64,000 nt of DNA from Actinoallomurus iriomotensis (GTDB lineage Bacteria; Actinomycetota; Actinomycetes; Streptosporangiales; Streptosporangiaceae). Shown in pieces: positions 16,063 to 25,820 of the stretch. The notes beneath the pieces were generated by a model. That model was not told the DNA's origin. It saw nothing but the letters and a program-made list of their open reading frames with translations, and made no database searches. Each line of letters starts with the position of its first letter. Position 1 is the stretch's first letter. The translations under genes were made by a program, and so were the position numbers. The stretch covers positions 62,001 through 126,000 of the forward strand of contig NZ_BSTJ01000016.1 of the NCBI RefSeq assembly GCF_030269445.1, in the 5' to 3' direction.

Positions 16063-17087
16063 GAGCGTCCCTGGAGTCGTGCCGTCTGGTCGTCCGCCGC
16101 GGATGAGGGCAGGCGGTAGAGCGACTCGGCGTTGGCGTGAGCGATCTTCCGCCGGTCCTCGGGGTCGGGAAGCGTCCGCAGGAAGCCGGTGACGGCCGCG
16201 GCGTCGAGCCGGTGGAAGGGATAGTCGCCGGAGAGCAGGATGCGATCGACGCTCGTGAAGTCCAGCGCGTGGCGGAGCAGACGCGGGAACAGCATGCCGC
16301 TGGTCGTGATGTGGATGTTGGTCGCGAAGTACTCGGCGACGCGCCGTTCAAGGTGGGTCGCGATGGTGGAGAGGCTGTCGACCCGGTCGAGCGCGAACAG
16401 CAGCATCTCGCCCCAGTGCCCCAGAACGAGCTGCAGGTCCGGGTGGCGGTCGAAGACGCCACGCAGGATGAGGCGGAGCGCCGCGGTGCCCGCCTCGAGG
16501 TGCCATCCCCAGCCGAAGGTGGCCAGGGCGAGGTCGAGGGTCGCGTCGAATCCCCGGTAGGACGCCTCGCGGACCGCGTCCGGGGGAATCTGGGGATGGA
16601 GGAAGACCGGCCGGCGCAGGGCGGCGGCGGCCGCGAGCAGATCGTCGTAGGCGGGGTCGTCCAGCGGGCGCTCGCCGCTGCGGCCGTAGGACATGATCCC
16701 CACGTGACCGGGGTCGTTCGCGGTCCGCTCGAGCTCGGCCACCGCCGCGTCCGGGTCCGACATCGGCAACGTCGTCATCGCCCGCAGACGGGTCGGGTGG
16801 CGACCGGTCGCCTCGCTCATGCGGTCGTTGGCGTCCCGGCTCAGCTCGATCGCCTCACCGGCCGGGAGTCCGTGGGTCCCCGGCGGGGCGAGCGAGAGGA
16901 TCTGAACGTCGACGCCCGCCGCGTCCATCGCCGCCACCCGCTGCTCACCGATGTCGAACAGCCGCGCGGGAATGTCCCCCCGGTCGTTCAGGGCCACGCT
17001 CTCGTCTCTCGTGCCCGCCGGCCGGGCTCGCAGCGCCCGGTCGATCCCCTCGGTGGTCCAGTGCTCCTCGATGGTGACGACTCTCAT
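16059..17087 (-). CDS. Amidohydrolase-2 family metal-dependent decarboxylase/hydrolase
   Basis: A 342-residue TIM-barrel protein of the amidohydrolase-2 family (ACMSD, 2,3-dihydroxybenzoate and gamma-resorcylate decarboxylases). Metal-site motifs seen are the N-terminal E-E-H (7-9), HPQIPPD, LGHWGE and SGDYPFH. Such enzymes usually remove CO2 from aromatic acids with zinc or manganese. AGGAG lies 5 bases before the chosen ATG. It forms an operon with an SDR and faces a TetR regulator, so a small inducible aromatic-degradation unit is plausible; the substrate is unknown. Confidence 0.85.
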   Translation of the reverse strand: MRVVTIEEHWTTEGIDRALRARPAGTRDESVALNDRGDIPARLFDIGEQRVAAMDAAGVDVQILSLAPPGTHGLPAGEAIELSRDANDRMSEATGRHPTRLRAMTTLPMSDPDAAVAELERTANDPGHVGIMSYGRSGERPLDDPAYDDLLAAAAALRRPVFLHPQIPPDAVREASYRGFDATLDLALATFGWGWHLEAGTAALRLILRGVFDRHPDLQLVLGHWGEMLLFALDRVDSLSTIATHLERRVAEYFATNIHITTSGMLFPRLLRHALDFTSVDRILLSGDYPFHRLDAAAVTGFLRTLPDPEDRRKIAHANAESLYRLPSSAADDQTARLQGRS

Positions 17088-17130
17088 CGCGCTCCTTTGG
17101 CTCATGTTCTGTTGAGCGAGCCTAGCACTT

Positions 17131-17152
17131 TCACTCAACGACTGTAGAGTGA
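17131..17152. promoter_or_regulatory. TetR operator between amidohydrolase and tetR
   Basis: Inverted repeat TCACTC-N10-GAGTGA in the 70-base divergent gap. TAGAGT (17145-17150) is a good -10 box for the TetR gene with 7 bases to GTG 17158, predicting a leaderless message that its own product can block. The repeat also covers the promoter region of the amidohydrolase operon. Confidence 0.55.
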
Positions 17153-17157
17153 GAGGC

Positions 17158-17718
17158 GTGGATGAACCAAAGACGCGCGCGGCCAGACGCGCCGCCACCG
17201 CACAGCGGATCCTCGAGGCCGCTCAGACCGAGTTCGGCGAACACGGACTCGAGGGGGCGACCGTCCGCTCGATCGCGCAACGAGCCGGGGTCGATCCCTC
17301 TCTCGTCATTCAGCACTACGGCTCGAAGAACGACCTCTTCGCCATCGCGATCCGGCTGCCCCGGGAGAGCACCGGCGACGACGTCGCCGGACACCTCTTC
17401 GACGTCCTCGATGTCCGCCTGGGCGAGCTCCCGCCCGAGACCCGCGCCCTCGTCCGGTCGATGCTCACCGCGCCGGAGGCGACCGAGGCGATGCGCGACT
17501 TCCTCAACGAGCGGGTCGCGAACCTCGCGCGCGCCGGCGGTGGCGACGACGCCGACCTGCGGGCGGCGCTGACCGTGAGCAGCATCCTCGGGCTCACGAT
17601 CGCGCGGCATTTCCTCCGGCTCGACGCGCTCGCCGAGATCTCCGGGCCGCAGATCGAGACGACCGTCCGTCCGTGGCTCACCGCGGCCCTCGACGAGGAC
17701 GTCAGGCCCGCCCGCTGA
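17158..17718 (+). CDS. TetR-family transcriptional regulator
   Basis: A 186-residue TetR protein. The N-terminal helix-turn-helix reads ILEAAQTEFGEHGLEGATVR followed by SIAQRAGVDPSLVIQHYGSK; the rest is a divergent ligand-binding helical domain. GTG 17158 was preferred to GTG 17149 because a TAGAGT -10 box sits 7 bases upstream, giving a leaderless mRNA. It probably represses itself and the divergent amidohydrolase-SDR operon. Its stop touches the stop of the convergent phosphatase gene without a gap. Confidence 0.9.
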   Translation: MDEPKTRAARRAATAQRILEAAQTEFGEHGLEGATVRSIAQRAGVDPSLVIQHYGSKNDLFAIAIRLPRESTGDDVAGHLFDVLDVRLGELPPETRALVRSMLTAPEATEAMRDFLNERVANLARAGGGDDADLRAALTVSSILGLTIARHFLRLDALAEISGPQIETTVRPWLTAALDEDVRPAR

Positions 17719-18822
17719 TCAGGCGGACCGCAGGATCGCGATCATGGCGGCGTCGTCGCCCAGGCGTCCCCGGACGTGGGCGGTGAGGTCGTCGCGCAGG
17801 CGCGCGATCAGGCCTCCGGGGTCGGTGCGCGGCCAGCCGGCGACGCGTTCGGCCAACGGGTAGAAACGGCCGCCGGCGTCGCGGGCCTCGATCACCCCGT
17901 CGGTGTAGAGCAGGAGCAGGTCGCCCGGTGCGAACGGGAAGGAATCGGCCTTCCCCCCGGTACGGGCCAGGCCGCCCAGGCCGAGCGGGAGGGCGGGCTC
18001 GCGGGCCGCCAGTTCGACGACGCGGTCGCCGCTGAGCAGCAGCGGCGCCGGGTGTCCCCGGTTGATGATGTGCACGATCGGCTCGTCGTCGGGGATGTCC
18101 ACGGCCACGGCCGTGACGAAGCACTCCTCGGCGTCGGTTCCGTCCGTGTCCTGCTTGGCGGGCTCGAAGCAGGCGGCGTTGTCCAGGAAGTCGAGGAGTT
18201 CCGGCAGCGCGGCCTGCTGGTGGGCGGCCGCGCGGAAGGCCCCGGCCACCAGGGCGGACGTGTCGATGGCGGCCAGGCCGTTGCCCCGGACGTCGCCGAC
18301 GATCACGCGCGTTCCGGATCGGATCCGGGCGGCCGCGTACAGGTCGCCGCCGATCTGCGCCTCCTGCTCGGCGGTGATGTAGACCGACGCGATGCGCAGC
18401 GGGCCGATGCGCTCCGGCAGCGGGCGCATCAGCGCGTGCTGGGCGATCTCGGCCACCTCCCGGACCTTCGTCAGCTGGCGCCGGTGCCGTTCCCGGACGG
18501 TGGCGAAGAACACGATCAGGGCCGAGACCACCGCGAGGGCGACGATGTGCGTCTCGTTCTCCATGGTCCCGGCCCCGCGCTCGATCAGTACGGTGACCAG
18601 CTCACCGGCGACGGCGACGACCGCGATCAGGGCGACCAGGCCGGGTCCGGCGAAGGCCGCCGTAATCGCGGGGGCCACGATGAGCAGCGGCCCCAAGTGG
18701 ATGCCGGGACCGATCGCGACGTCGGTCACGACGATCACGACGATCACGACGAGCGGGATCACCAGCAGGGCGGGACCCGGGCGCCACGACCGCCGGAGAG
18801 CCGCGTACCAGGTAAGACGCAT
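17719..18822 (-). CDS. Membrane-bound SpoIIE/RsbU-type PP2C phosphatase
   Basis: A 367-residue protein with three or four N-terminal membrane helices (~18-85) and a cytoplasmic PP2C-like SpoIIE domain (~125-367). Motifs seen are QIGGDLYAAARI (metal-binding GGD), VGDVRGNGLAA, NRGHPAPLLL and LLLYTDGVIEARD. In actinomycetes such phosphatases dephosphorylate anti-anti-sigma factors and so release alternative sigma factors. No sensor domain is seen other than the membrane part and no anti-sigma partner lies next to it. Start is ATG with GTAGGCAGAG upstream. Confidence 0.9.
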   Translation of the reverse strand: MRLTWYAALRRSWRPGPALLVIPLVVIVVIVVTDVAIGPGIHLGPLLIVAPAITAAFAGPGLVALIAVVAVAGELVTVLIERGAGTMENETHIVALAVVSALIVFFATVRERHRRQLTKVREVAEIAQHALMRPLPERIGPLRIASVYITAEQEAQIGGDLYAAARIRSGTRVIVGDVRGNGLAAIDTSALVAGAFRAAAHQQAALPELLDFLDNAACFEPAKQDTDGTDAEECFVTAVAVDIPDDEPIVHIINRGHPAPLLLSGDRVVELAAREPALPLGLGGLARTGGKADSFPFAPGDLLLLYTDGVIEARDAGGRFYPLAERVAGWPRTDPGGLIARLRDDLTAHVRGRLGDDAAMIAILRSA

Positions 18823-19053
18823 CTTCTCTGCCTACCTCATGGGCCGAGGCGCCAAGCCGCCGGGAGGCACCCGACGGCGGAACGCGCACCACACCGGCCA
18901 CAGGGACGCCGTGGCGTCACGTCACCGTCGGCGCGCCGGACGGCACTTTACGTTCGCCGGACTCCGCGATTACATTTCGCATTGGCCCCACGACTTTTGG
19001 TAGTGACCGAGCGCGATGCCGGCCCGGCATCCCGCGGCGACCCGGAGGTCCCC

Positions 19054-21312
19054 ATGGAGCACATGGTTCTCATCGCCGTCGACGAGCGACCGGACGGGGA
19101 CTCCGCCGTCGCCGAGCAGTTGCGCCGCCTCCGTACGGCGATGGACGGGCACGGGGTGCAGGTCCGCTGGACCCACCGGAGCACGGACGCGCTAGCGGTG
19201 ATCCGGTCGGACGCCACGCTGACGGCGGTGCTGGCCGCGTGGGACGCGGCCGGCGCGGAGGAGATCATGACGGCGGTGACCAAGCGGTTTCACCGGCTGC
19301 CGGTCTTCCTGTTGACGACCGGGCACGAGCCGCGCGACGTTCCGCTGTGGGTGCACGAGGTGATCCAGGGCTACGTCTTCCCGCTCGAGGACACTCCCGG
19401 CTTCATCGCCGGGCGCATCGCGCATGCGGCCGAGCAGTACGCCGAACAGATGCTCCCGCCGTTCTTCGAGGCGCTGCGCCGCCTGGAGGACAGCCACCGC
19501 TACTCCTGGCACACGCCCGCCCACGCCGGGGGTGTCGCGTTCCTCAAGTCGCCGGTGGGCCGGGCGTTCTTCGACTACTACGGCGAGCGCCTGCTGCGCA
19601 CGGACCTGTCCATCTCCGTGCCCGAGCTGGGTTCGCCCCTGGAGCACACCGGCCCGATCGGCGACGCCGAACGCAACGCCGCCCGCGTCTTCGGCGCCGA
19701 GCGGACGTTCTTCGTGGTGAACGGCAACTCCACCGCCAACCGCGTCGTCGGCCACCACGCCATCGCCCGCGACGACTTAGTGCTGGTCGACCGCAACTGC
19801 CACAAGTCCATCCAGCACTCCCTCACCATCACCGGCGCCCGGCCCGTCTACCTGGTGCCCGAGCGCAACGGCCTCGGCCTGGCCGGGCCGATCCCCGCCC
19901 ATGCCCTCTCCGCGGCCGCCGTACGCCGCAGGCTGGCGGACCATCCGTTCGCCGACGGGGCGGCCGGGCCCGACCCCACCTACGCGGTGATCACCAATTC
20001 GACCTACGACGGGCTGTGCTACGACGCGGTCGGCGTCGCCGGTCTGCTGGGCGCGTCGGCGCCGCGCGTCCACTTCGACGAGGCGTGGTTCGCCTACGCC
20101 CGGTTCAACCCGTTGTACGAGGGCCGGTACGGCATGGCGGTGGACGAGCGTACCCTGCCCGGCCCGGACCGCCCGACGGTCTTCGCCACGCAGTCGACGC
20201 ACAAGCTGCTGGCCGCGCTGTCCCAGTCGTCGATGCTGCACGTACGCTCGTCGCCGCGCGCGCCGGTGGACCACGACCGGCTCAACGAGACGTTCCTGAT
20301 GCACGCCAGCACCTCGCCGCTCTACCCCATGATCGCCTCGCTGGACGTCGCGGCGGCGATGATGGACGGGCCGGCGGGCGCGTTCCTCACCGGCGAGGCG
20401 ATCGTCGAGGCGGTCCGCTTCCAACAGGCGATGGCCCGGCTGGCCGTCCGCATCCGCCGGGACGGCACCCGCCCGGACTGGTTCTTCGGCGTCTGGCAAC
20501 CACCGCACGTGACCGATCCCGGTACGGGCGAGACGGTCGCGTTCGAGGACGCGGATCCGGAGCTGCTGGCCACCCGGCCCGGCTGCTGGACGCTCGAACC
20601 CGGTGCCGCCTGGCACGGGTTCGACGGGCTCGACGACGGCCACTGCATGCTCGACCCGATCAAGGTGACGATCACCTGTCCCGGCGCCGACGCGGCGGGC
20701 GGCACCACGGAATGGGGCGTGCCCGCCCGCGTCGTGGCCGCCTACCTGGAACGTCGCGGCATCGTGGTGGAGAAGACCGGCGACTACACCCTGCTCGTGC
20801 TGTTCTCGCTCGGCATCACCAAGGGCAAGTGGGGCACGCTCATCGACGCGCTGATCGACTTCAAGAAGGCCTACGACGACCGTCTTCCGCTGGCGGAGGT
20901 GCTGCCCGGGTTCGGCCCGTCCGGTGTGACGCTGCGCGGGCTCTGCGCGCGGGTCCACGGCAGCATCCACGACTCCCGGCGCGGTGTGCTGCTCGACCAG
21001 GTCTTCACCGACCTGCCCGAGCCGCGCCTGACGCCGGCCGACTGCTACCAGGCGCTGATCCGGTCCAGGACGGAGCGGGTGCCGCTGCGCGACCTGGCCG
21101 GCCGTGTCTCCGCCGCGACCGTCGTCGTCACCCCGCCGGGCATCCCCATGCTGACGCCCGGCGAGTCGACCGGCCCGGACGACGGTCCCCTGATGCGCTA
21201 CCTGCACGCCCTGGAGGACTTCGACCGCGCGTTCCCCTACCTCGCCACCGACATCCACGGCGCCCACCGCGACGACGACGGCCGCTACTGGATCGAGTGC
21301 GTCACCACGTGA
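19054..21312 (+). CDS. Orn/Lys/Arg decarboxylase, long form
   Basis: A 752-residue PLP-dependent basic amino-acid decarboxylase of the long bacterial class. The N-terminal ~130 residues form the response-regulator-like wing domain. The core has a SWHTPAHAGGVAF motif, NGNSTANR, HFDEAWFAYA and the PLP lysine K384 in STHKLLAALSQSS. It produces CO2 and a polyamine precursor (cadaverine, putrescine or agmatine); which amino acid is used cannot be read safely. GGAGGT lies 4 bases before the ATG. It is transcribed alone, divergent from the SpoIIE-type phosphatase. Confidence 0.93.
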   Translation: MEHMVLIAVDERPDGDSAVAEQLRRLRTAMDGHGVQVRWTHRSTDALAVIRSDATLTAVLAAWDAAGAEEIMTAVTKRFHRLPVFLLTTGHEPRDVPLWVHEVIQGYVFPLEDTPGFIAGRIAHAAEQYAEQMLPPFFEALRRLEDSHRYSWHTPAHAGGVAFLKSPVGRAFFDYYGERLLRTDLSISVPELGSPLEHTGPIGDAERNAARVFGAERTFFVVNGNSTANRVVGHHAIARDDLVLVDRNCHKSIQHSLTITGARPVYLVPERNGLGLAGPIPAHALSAAAVRRRLADHPFADGAAGPDPTYAVITNSTYDGLCYDAVGVAGLLGASAPRVHFDEAWFAYARFNPLYEGRYGMAVDERTLPGPDRPTVFATQSTHKLLAALSQSSMLHVRSSPRAPVDHDRLNETFLMHASTSPLYPMIASLDVAAAMMDGPAGAFLTGEAIVEAVRFQQAMARLAVRIRRDGTRPDWFFGVWQPPHVTDPGTGETVAFEDADPELLATRPGCWTLEPGAAWHGFDGLDDGHCMLDPIKVTITCPGADAAGGTTEWGVPARVVAAYLERRGIVVEKTGDYTLLVLFSLGITKGKWGTLIDALIDFKKAYDDRLPLAEVLPGFGPSGVTLRGLCARVHGSIHDSRRGVLLDQVFTDLPEPRLTPADCYQALIRSRTERVPLRDLAGRVSAATVVVTPPGIPMLTPGESTGPDDGPLMRYLHALEDFDRAFPYLATDIHGAHRDDDGRYWIECVTT

Positions 21313-21324
21313 CGCACTCGACGG

Positions 21325-22089
21325 TCACAGGACCTTGCTGAGGAAGGCCTTCGTCCGCGGGTTGGCCGGGTTCTCCAGCACCTGCGACGGCGGCCCGGAC
21401 TCCACGACCAGGCCGTCGTCCATGAACACCACCCGGTCCGCGACCTCGCGGGCGAAGCCGATCTCGTGGGTCACCACGATCATGGTGAGGCCGTCGTCGG
21501 CCAGGCTCTTCATCGTGGCCAGCACCTCGCCGACCAGCTCGGGGTCGAGCGCGCTGGTCGGCTCGTCGAACAGCATCAGCTTCGGGCGCATGGCCAGGGC
21601 GCGGGCGATCGCGACCCGCTGCTGCTGGCCGCCGGACAGCTGCCGGGGATAGGCGCCCGCCTTGTCCTCCAGCCCGACCCGGCGCAGCAGCTCCAGCGCG
21701 TGCTCGCGGGCCCGCGCCGACGGCTCGCGGCGCACGCCGGTGGGCGCCTCCACGATGTTCTGCAGCACGGTGAGGTGCGGAAACAGGTTGAACTGCTGAA
21801 ACACCATCCCGATCTCCCGGCGCTGCCGGGTGATCTCGCGCTTGCGCAGGTGCCGTACGCGCCCGCCCTCGGCGCGAAAGCCGATCAGCTCGCCGTCGAC
21901 GTGGATGGAGCCACCGTCGATGGTCTCCAGATGGTTGATGCAGCGCAGGAAGGTGGACTTGCCCGACCCGGACGGACCGAGGACGACGACGACCTCGCCG
22001 GCCGCGACGTCCAGGTCGATGCCGTTCAGCACCTCCAGGTGCCCGAACCTCTTCCGCACTCCCGCGGCGTGCACCATCGCGGTCGTCAT
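21325..22089 (-). CDS. Polar amino-acid ABC transporter ATP-binding protein
   Basis: A 254-residue ATPase of the polar amino-acid uptake class. Walker A is GPSGSGKST, the Q-loop [11 protein letters not shown], the signature LSGGQQQR and Walker [14 protein letters not shown]. Its ATG overlaps the stop of the permease gene (ATGA). It is the last gene of a five-gene operon with a nitrilase and a decarboxylase-like protein, so the imported solute may be an amide- or nitrile-containing amino-acid derivative (inference). Confidence 0.94.
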   Translation of the reverse strand: MTTAMVHAAGVRKRFGHLEVLNGIDLDVAAGEVVVVLGPSGSGKSTFLRCINHLETIDGGSIHVDGELIGFRAEGGRVRHLRKREITRQRREIGMVFQQFNLFPHLTVLQNIVEAPTGVRREPSARAREHALELLRRVGLEDKAGAYPRQLSGGQQQRVAIARALAMRPKLMLFDEPTSALDPELVGEVLATMKSLADDGLTMIVVTHEIGFAREVADRVVFMDDGLVVESGPPSQVLENPANPRTKAFLSKVL

Positions 22090-23039
22090 GACGGCACCTC
22101 CGGAGTCTTGGCGCGACGGCGGAGCAGGGCGAAGTCCCAGAAACCCTGGGGCGCCTGGCGGGTCGCGCCGCGTGCGTAGCGGCGTTCGATGAAGGACTGC
22201 CCGACGTACAGGATCGAGGTGATCAGCAGGTACCAGAGGCAGGCGACGATGAGCAGCGGGATCGTCTGGAACGTCCGGTTGTAGATGGACTGGACCGTGT
22301 AGAGCAGGTCGGCCAGGGCGATGACGCTCACCAGCGACGTCGCCTTCAGCATGTTGATCACCTGGCTGCCGGTGGGCGGGACGATGAACCGCATCGCCTG
22401 CGGCATCACGACCCGCCGGAACGTGCGCGCGTCGCTCATGCCCAGTGCGTGGGCGGCCTCGGTCTGGCCGGGATCGACGGCGAGCAGACCACCGCGGATG
22501 ATCTCGGCCATGTACGCGGCCTCGTTCAGGCCCAGGCCGAGGATCGCGGCCAGCAGCGGGGTGATCATGTGGTTGGTCTCGCCGCTGACGAACTCCGGCC
22601 CGAACGGCACGCCGAAGGAGATCCTCGGCAGCAGCGCGGACAGGTTGTACCAGAACACGAGCTGGACCAGCACCGGGATGCCCCGGAAGAACCAGACGTA
22701 CAGGCCGCAGGCGCCGCGCAGCAGGCGGTTCTCCGACAGGCGGCCGACGGCGAGCAGGACGCCGCCGACGATGCCGACCGCCATGGCGACCACGGTGAGC
22801 TCGAGCGTGATCGCGATGCCGTGCCCGATGATCGACGCGTTGACGTACTCGCCGACCACGTGCCACTCGAAGTTGTCGTTGGTGACGAGCAGGTGCACGA
22901 GCTGCGCCGCGAGGACGAGCAGCACGAGCGAGGCGACCCAGCGCAGCGGGTGCCGCGGACGCGTGGCCCCGGCCACGTCGACCTCCGCTCGGCCCTCGCG
23001 TTCTTCCTCGGTCCGCCGGTCGGTGACGGTCATGTCCAT
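22086..23039 (-). CDS. Polar amino-acid ABC transporter permease
   Basis: A 317-residue permease of the HisM/GlnP type with an extended hydrophilic N-terminus (~30 residues). The EAA loop is [20 protein letters not shown] followed by [10 protein letters not shown], and the end has [14 protein letters not shown]. The ATG shares its first base with the TGA of the binding-protein gene (TGATG); ATG 23033, with a better ribosome-site distance, is a possible start. Single permease gene, so it probably works as a homodimer. Confidence 0.92.
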   Translation of the reverse strand: MDMTVTDRRTEEEREGRAEVDVAGATRPRHPLRWVASLVLLVLAAQLVHLLVTNDNFEWHVVGEYVNASIIGHGIAITLELTVVAMAVGIVGGVLLAVGRLSENRLLRGACGLYVWFFRGIPVLVQLVFWYNLSALLPRISFGVPFGPEFVSGETNHMITPLLAAILGLGLNEAAYMAEIIRGGLLAVDPGQTEAAHALGMSDARTFRRVVMPQAMRFIVPPTGSQVINMLKATSLVSVIALADLLYTVQSIYNRTFQTIPLLIVACLWYLLITSILYVGQSFIERRYARGATRQAPQGFWDFALLRRRAKTPEVPS

Positions 23040-23974
23040 CACCCCTCTCTCGGCGCCAGGTTGACGCCGGGCTTGGTCAGGATGTTGGCGCTCAGCCCCC
23101 ACTTGGTCATGACCTTGGTGTAGGTGCCGTTCTTCACCAGGGTGCGCAGGGCGTCGAGGAGCACGTCGCGCAGTGGCGAGCCCTGGGCGACGACCGCGCC
23201 CTGGTACAGGTCGGCGAAGCCGTTGGCCTTGCCGGTGCCGGCGAGCTGCAGGTCCTTGCCGGACTGCTGGACGAAGTACGTCAGCGGGGCCTGGGAGGAG
23301 AAGAACCCGTCGGCCCGGCCGGAGCGCACGGCGAGGATGGAGGTCGGCTGGTCCTTGTAGGACTGCACCTGCACGCCGGGGCGGCCCTGCGCGGTGCAGG
23401 TCTTCGACTGCTTCTTGATCACGTCCTCGGCCGAGCCGCCGGCCATCACCGAGATCCGCAGCCCGCACGTGTCGGCGATGGAGCCGATGTGCTTGGGGTT
23501 GCCCTTGGGCACCGCGAAGACCACGAACTCCCGCACCCAGTCGACGAAGTCCGCGGCGCCCTCACGGTCGGGGAAGTCACCGATCGGGCCGATCGCGAAG
23601 TCGTACCGGCCGGCCTTGATGCCGGTCAGCTCGCTGGGCAGGCCGTCGACGGTGACGTGCTCGATCTTGACGCCGAGGACCTGGGACAGCGCGGTGGAGA
23701 TGTCGGCGGAGGCGCCGCTCAGCGAGCGCCCGTCGGAGCCGGCGATCTCGTACGGCGGGAAGGACCCGTTGTTCACCGAGATGAGTCGTCCGGCTGCCCG
23801 CACCTTGGCGGGCAGCCGGTCGTGCAGCTTGTGGTCGGTCGTCTGGCGCAGCTCCGCCGGGTCGACGCCCTGGGACTTGTGGCCGCCCAGGATGCCCTCG
23901 GCCTCGGGCGGGTTCTTCCCGCACGCGCCCAGGAGCAGAACCGCGGCGAGTACGGCGATGATGCCTTTCAACAC
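23039..23974 (-). CDS. Amino-acid ABC transporter binding lipoprotein
   Basis: About 311 residues of a family-3 extracellular binding protein. A short signal peptide ends in the lipobox LLGAC, so the mature protein is lipid-anchored at the cysteine. Binding-domain features include [20 protein letters not shown], a [14 protein letters not shown] segment and a [15 protein letters not shown] strand. Start codons GTG 23977, GTG 23974 and TTG 23971 compete. GGAGG precedes all of them, and the TTG overlaps the nitrilase stop (TTGA). It feeds the permease and ATPase encoded downstream. Confidence 0.9.
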   Translation of the reverse strand: MLKGIIAVLAAVLLLGACGKNPPEAEGILGGHKSQGVDPAELRQTTDHKLHDRLPAKVRAAGRLISVNNGSFPPYEIAGSDGRSLSGASADISTALSQVLGVKIEHVTVDGLPSELTGIKAGRYDFAIGPIGDFPDREGAADFVDWVREFVVFAVPKGNPKHIGSIADTCGLRISVMAGGSAEDVIKKQSKTCTAQGRPGVQVQSYKDQPTSILAVRSGRADGFFSSQAPLTYFVQQSGKDLQLAGTGKANGFADLYQGAVVAQGSPLRDVLLDALRTLVKNGTYTKVMTKWGLSANILTKPGVNLAPREG

Positions 23975-24777
23975 CACTCCTCCAGGGGACGGATCGCCGG
24001 GTCGACGGCGAACCTGCGGTTGGCGAGCACGGGGAGCCGCCGGCGGGCCTCGCCCAGTTCCTCGCGGTCGGCGGTCGCCCAGGCCAGGCCGGGCGCGTCG
24101 GCGAGCCGGGCGCGTACGGTGCCGAGCGGATCGACGATCATGCTGGCGCCGATGTTGCGCCGGCCGCACTCGCCGGAGGCCGCGACGTAGCAGGTGTTCT
24201 CCAGCGCGCGGGCGACGGTCATGACCTCCCAGTGCCGCTCCTTGGCCGGCCCGCGTACCCAGGCGGCGGGGAGGGCGATCACCTCGGCGCCACGGTCGGC
24301 CAGCAACCGGGCGATTTCCGGGAATCTTACGTCGTAGCAGGTCATGAGGCCCACGGCCCATCCGGCGCAGTCGAAGACCACCGGCTCGCCGTCGCCGGGG
24401 CGGACGCGGTCGGACTCGCGGGACCCGAACGCGTCGTACAGGTGGATCTTGCGGTACGAGGTGACGAGCGCGCCGTCGCGGACCGCGACGAGCGTGTTGA
24501 ACACCTTCCCGTCGCCGGCCGGCTCGTGCAGCCCGGCCACGACGGTGACGGACGTCCCGGCGGTGCGCTCGGCCAGCGCCGTCACGAACGGGCCGTCGAG
24601 CGGCTGGGCGACCTCGGCGATGCGGGCGGGCTCGTCGATGAACAGGGCGAGAGAGTCCTCGGGCAGCACCAGCAGGTCCGCACCGCCGGCGACGGCCTGG
24701 TCCACCAGCGCCAGGCAGGACTTGAGGTTGGCGGGCCAGTCCTCGGTGGCGGCGAACTGCCCCACGGCGATTCTCAT
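23968..24777 (-). CDS. Nitrilase-superfamily carbon-nitrogen hydrolase
   Basis: A 269-residue CN-hydrolase with the Glu-Lys-Cys triad at E40 (LVLPED), K110 (YRKIHLYD) and C147 (MTCYDVRFPE). The sequence is close to the Nit1/Nit2 omega-amidase group, which hydrolyse deaminated amide compounds and N-carbamoyl derivatives. The ATG overlaps the upstream stop (ATGA). Co-transcription with an amino-acid-type ABC importer suggests that the imported solute, or a product of it, is an amide or nitrile (inference). Confidence 0.9.
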   Translation of the reverse strand: MRIAVGQFAATEDWPANLKSCLALVDQAVAGGADLLVLPEDSLALFIDEPARIAEVAQPLDGPFVTALAERTAGTSVTVVAGLHEPAGDGKVFNTLVAVRDGALVTSYRKIHLYDAFGSRESDRVRPGDGEPVVFDCAGWAVGLMTCYDVRFPEIARLLADRGAEVIALPAAWVRGPAKERHWEVMTVARALENTCYVAASGECGRRNIGASMIVDPLGTVRARLADAPGLAWATADREELGEARRRLPVLANRRFAVDPAIRPLEEWC

Positions 24778-25712
24778 GCGAACAACTCCTCGGGGTCGAT
24801 CGGGTGCGGGGCGATGCCCTGCTCGTGCAGCTCGGTGCAGAACGCGGCGGTCATCGCGGCGTTGGCCGCGGCGCCGTAGGGCATCCAGTCCGAGCCGAAG
24901 ATCCGCGTGCCCGCCTCCAGCTCGGACAGCAGCCACGGCGTCGTGTCGGCCAGGTGACGCCGCCGCGCCAGCCAGTGCCGCTTGGACTCCTCGAACGCCT
25001 CCTCCAGCGCCGCCGGCAGCCACGGATGCTCGTCGACCACCTCGCGGCGCAGCGCCAGCAGGTGGATGCCCGGCACGAAGCCGGTCCGGCCGAAGTAGCC
25101 GAGCTCGGCGCCGCGGTGGTCGTCGTACAGGTGGCGGAAGCGGCTGGAGGAGGTGAACATCTCCTCGGGCATGAACGGCGTGAAGATCGCGTCGTAGCGG
25201 CCGTCCGCGAGCCCGTCCACCAGCGACTCGTCGGTCACCGTGACGTTGGCGGGCAGCGGGCGGGGGCCGACGCGGTCCTTGCCGGTCTCCCCCGCCGTCA
25301 GCGGGCCGACCGTCCAGGCGATGCCGCCGAGGTCGACGCCGGCCGAGCGCAGGATCGCCCGCGTCCAGGTGTTGCCCGAGTCGGGCCAGCCGGTCAGCCC
25401 GATCCGCGCCCCGGCCAGGTCCTTGGCGGTGGTCAGGCCGCTGTCCCGCCGTACGAGGACACAACGGTGCCGGAACCCGCGCATCACGAAGATCGGCAGA
25501 CCGGCCAGCCGGTCGTCGCCGTCGCCGCGTCCCAGGGCGTACCGGCTGAAGGAGGTCTCGCCGCCGTCGAGCCCGGGTTCCCCCAGAACGTCGGGGGTGA
25601 TGGCACGGGACTCGATCTCCAGCTCGAAGCCGCGGGGGCGGACCCGGCCGGTGACGAGCGGGACCAGATGATCCCAGTCCCGCAGGGCGAGGCGAATGCG
25701 TGGAACCGACAC
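24774..25712 (-). CDS. 4,5-dihydroxyphthalate decarboxylase-like protein
   Basis: A 312-residue protein of the periplasmic-binding-protein fold that lacks a signal peptide, as in 4,5-dihydroxyphthalate decarboxylases. Visible are the N-terminal IRLALRDWDHLVPLV, the GGETSFSRYALGRGDGD and PIFVMRGFRHRC segments and LAGARIGLTGWPDSGNTWTR. Family members decarboxylate aromatic diacids or bind small ligands; the reaction here is unknown. The GTG start has GGAG in front. It is the promoter-proximal gene of the nitrilase/ABC operon and is divergent from a MocR regulator. Confidence 0.8.
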   Translation of the reverse strand: MSVPRIRLALRDWDHLVPLVTGRVRPRGFELEIESRAITPDVLGEPGLDGGETSFSRYALGRGDGDDRLAGLPIFVMRGFRHRCVLVRRDSGLTTAKDLAGARIGLTGWPDSGNTWTRAILRSAGVDLGGIAWTVGPLTAGETGKDRVGPRPLPANVTVTDESLVDGLADGRYDAIFTPFMPEEMFTSSSRFRHLYDDHRGAELGYFGRTGFVPGIHLLALRREVVDEHPWLPAALEEAFEESKRHWLARRRHLADTTPWLLSELEAGTRIFGSDWMPYGAAANAAMTAAFCTELHEQGIAPHPIDPEELFA

Positions 25713-25753
25713 AACGCTCCGTTTCGGATAGGCCGTAATGACGACCGACCTTA

Positions 25754-25797
25754 TGTTCAGCCAAACGTGAGTACAATGGGTGTTTTGTTACTGAACA
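25754..25797. promoter_or_regulatory. Paired half-sites TGTTCAG...CTGAACA between operon and mocR
   Basis: Two 7-base arms, TGTTCAG (25754-25760) and CTGAACA (25791-25797), form a perfect inverted repeat with a 30-base AT-richer spacer in the divergent gap. Widely spaced arms fit the dimeric MocR/GntR class whose gene starts 24 bases to the right. Autoregulation and control of the nitrilase operon are likely. Confidence 0.55.
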
Positions 25798-25820
25798 AAG
25801 AAAATCATCGGCGGGGGAAT

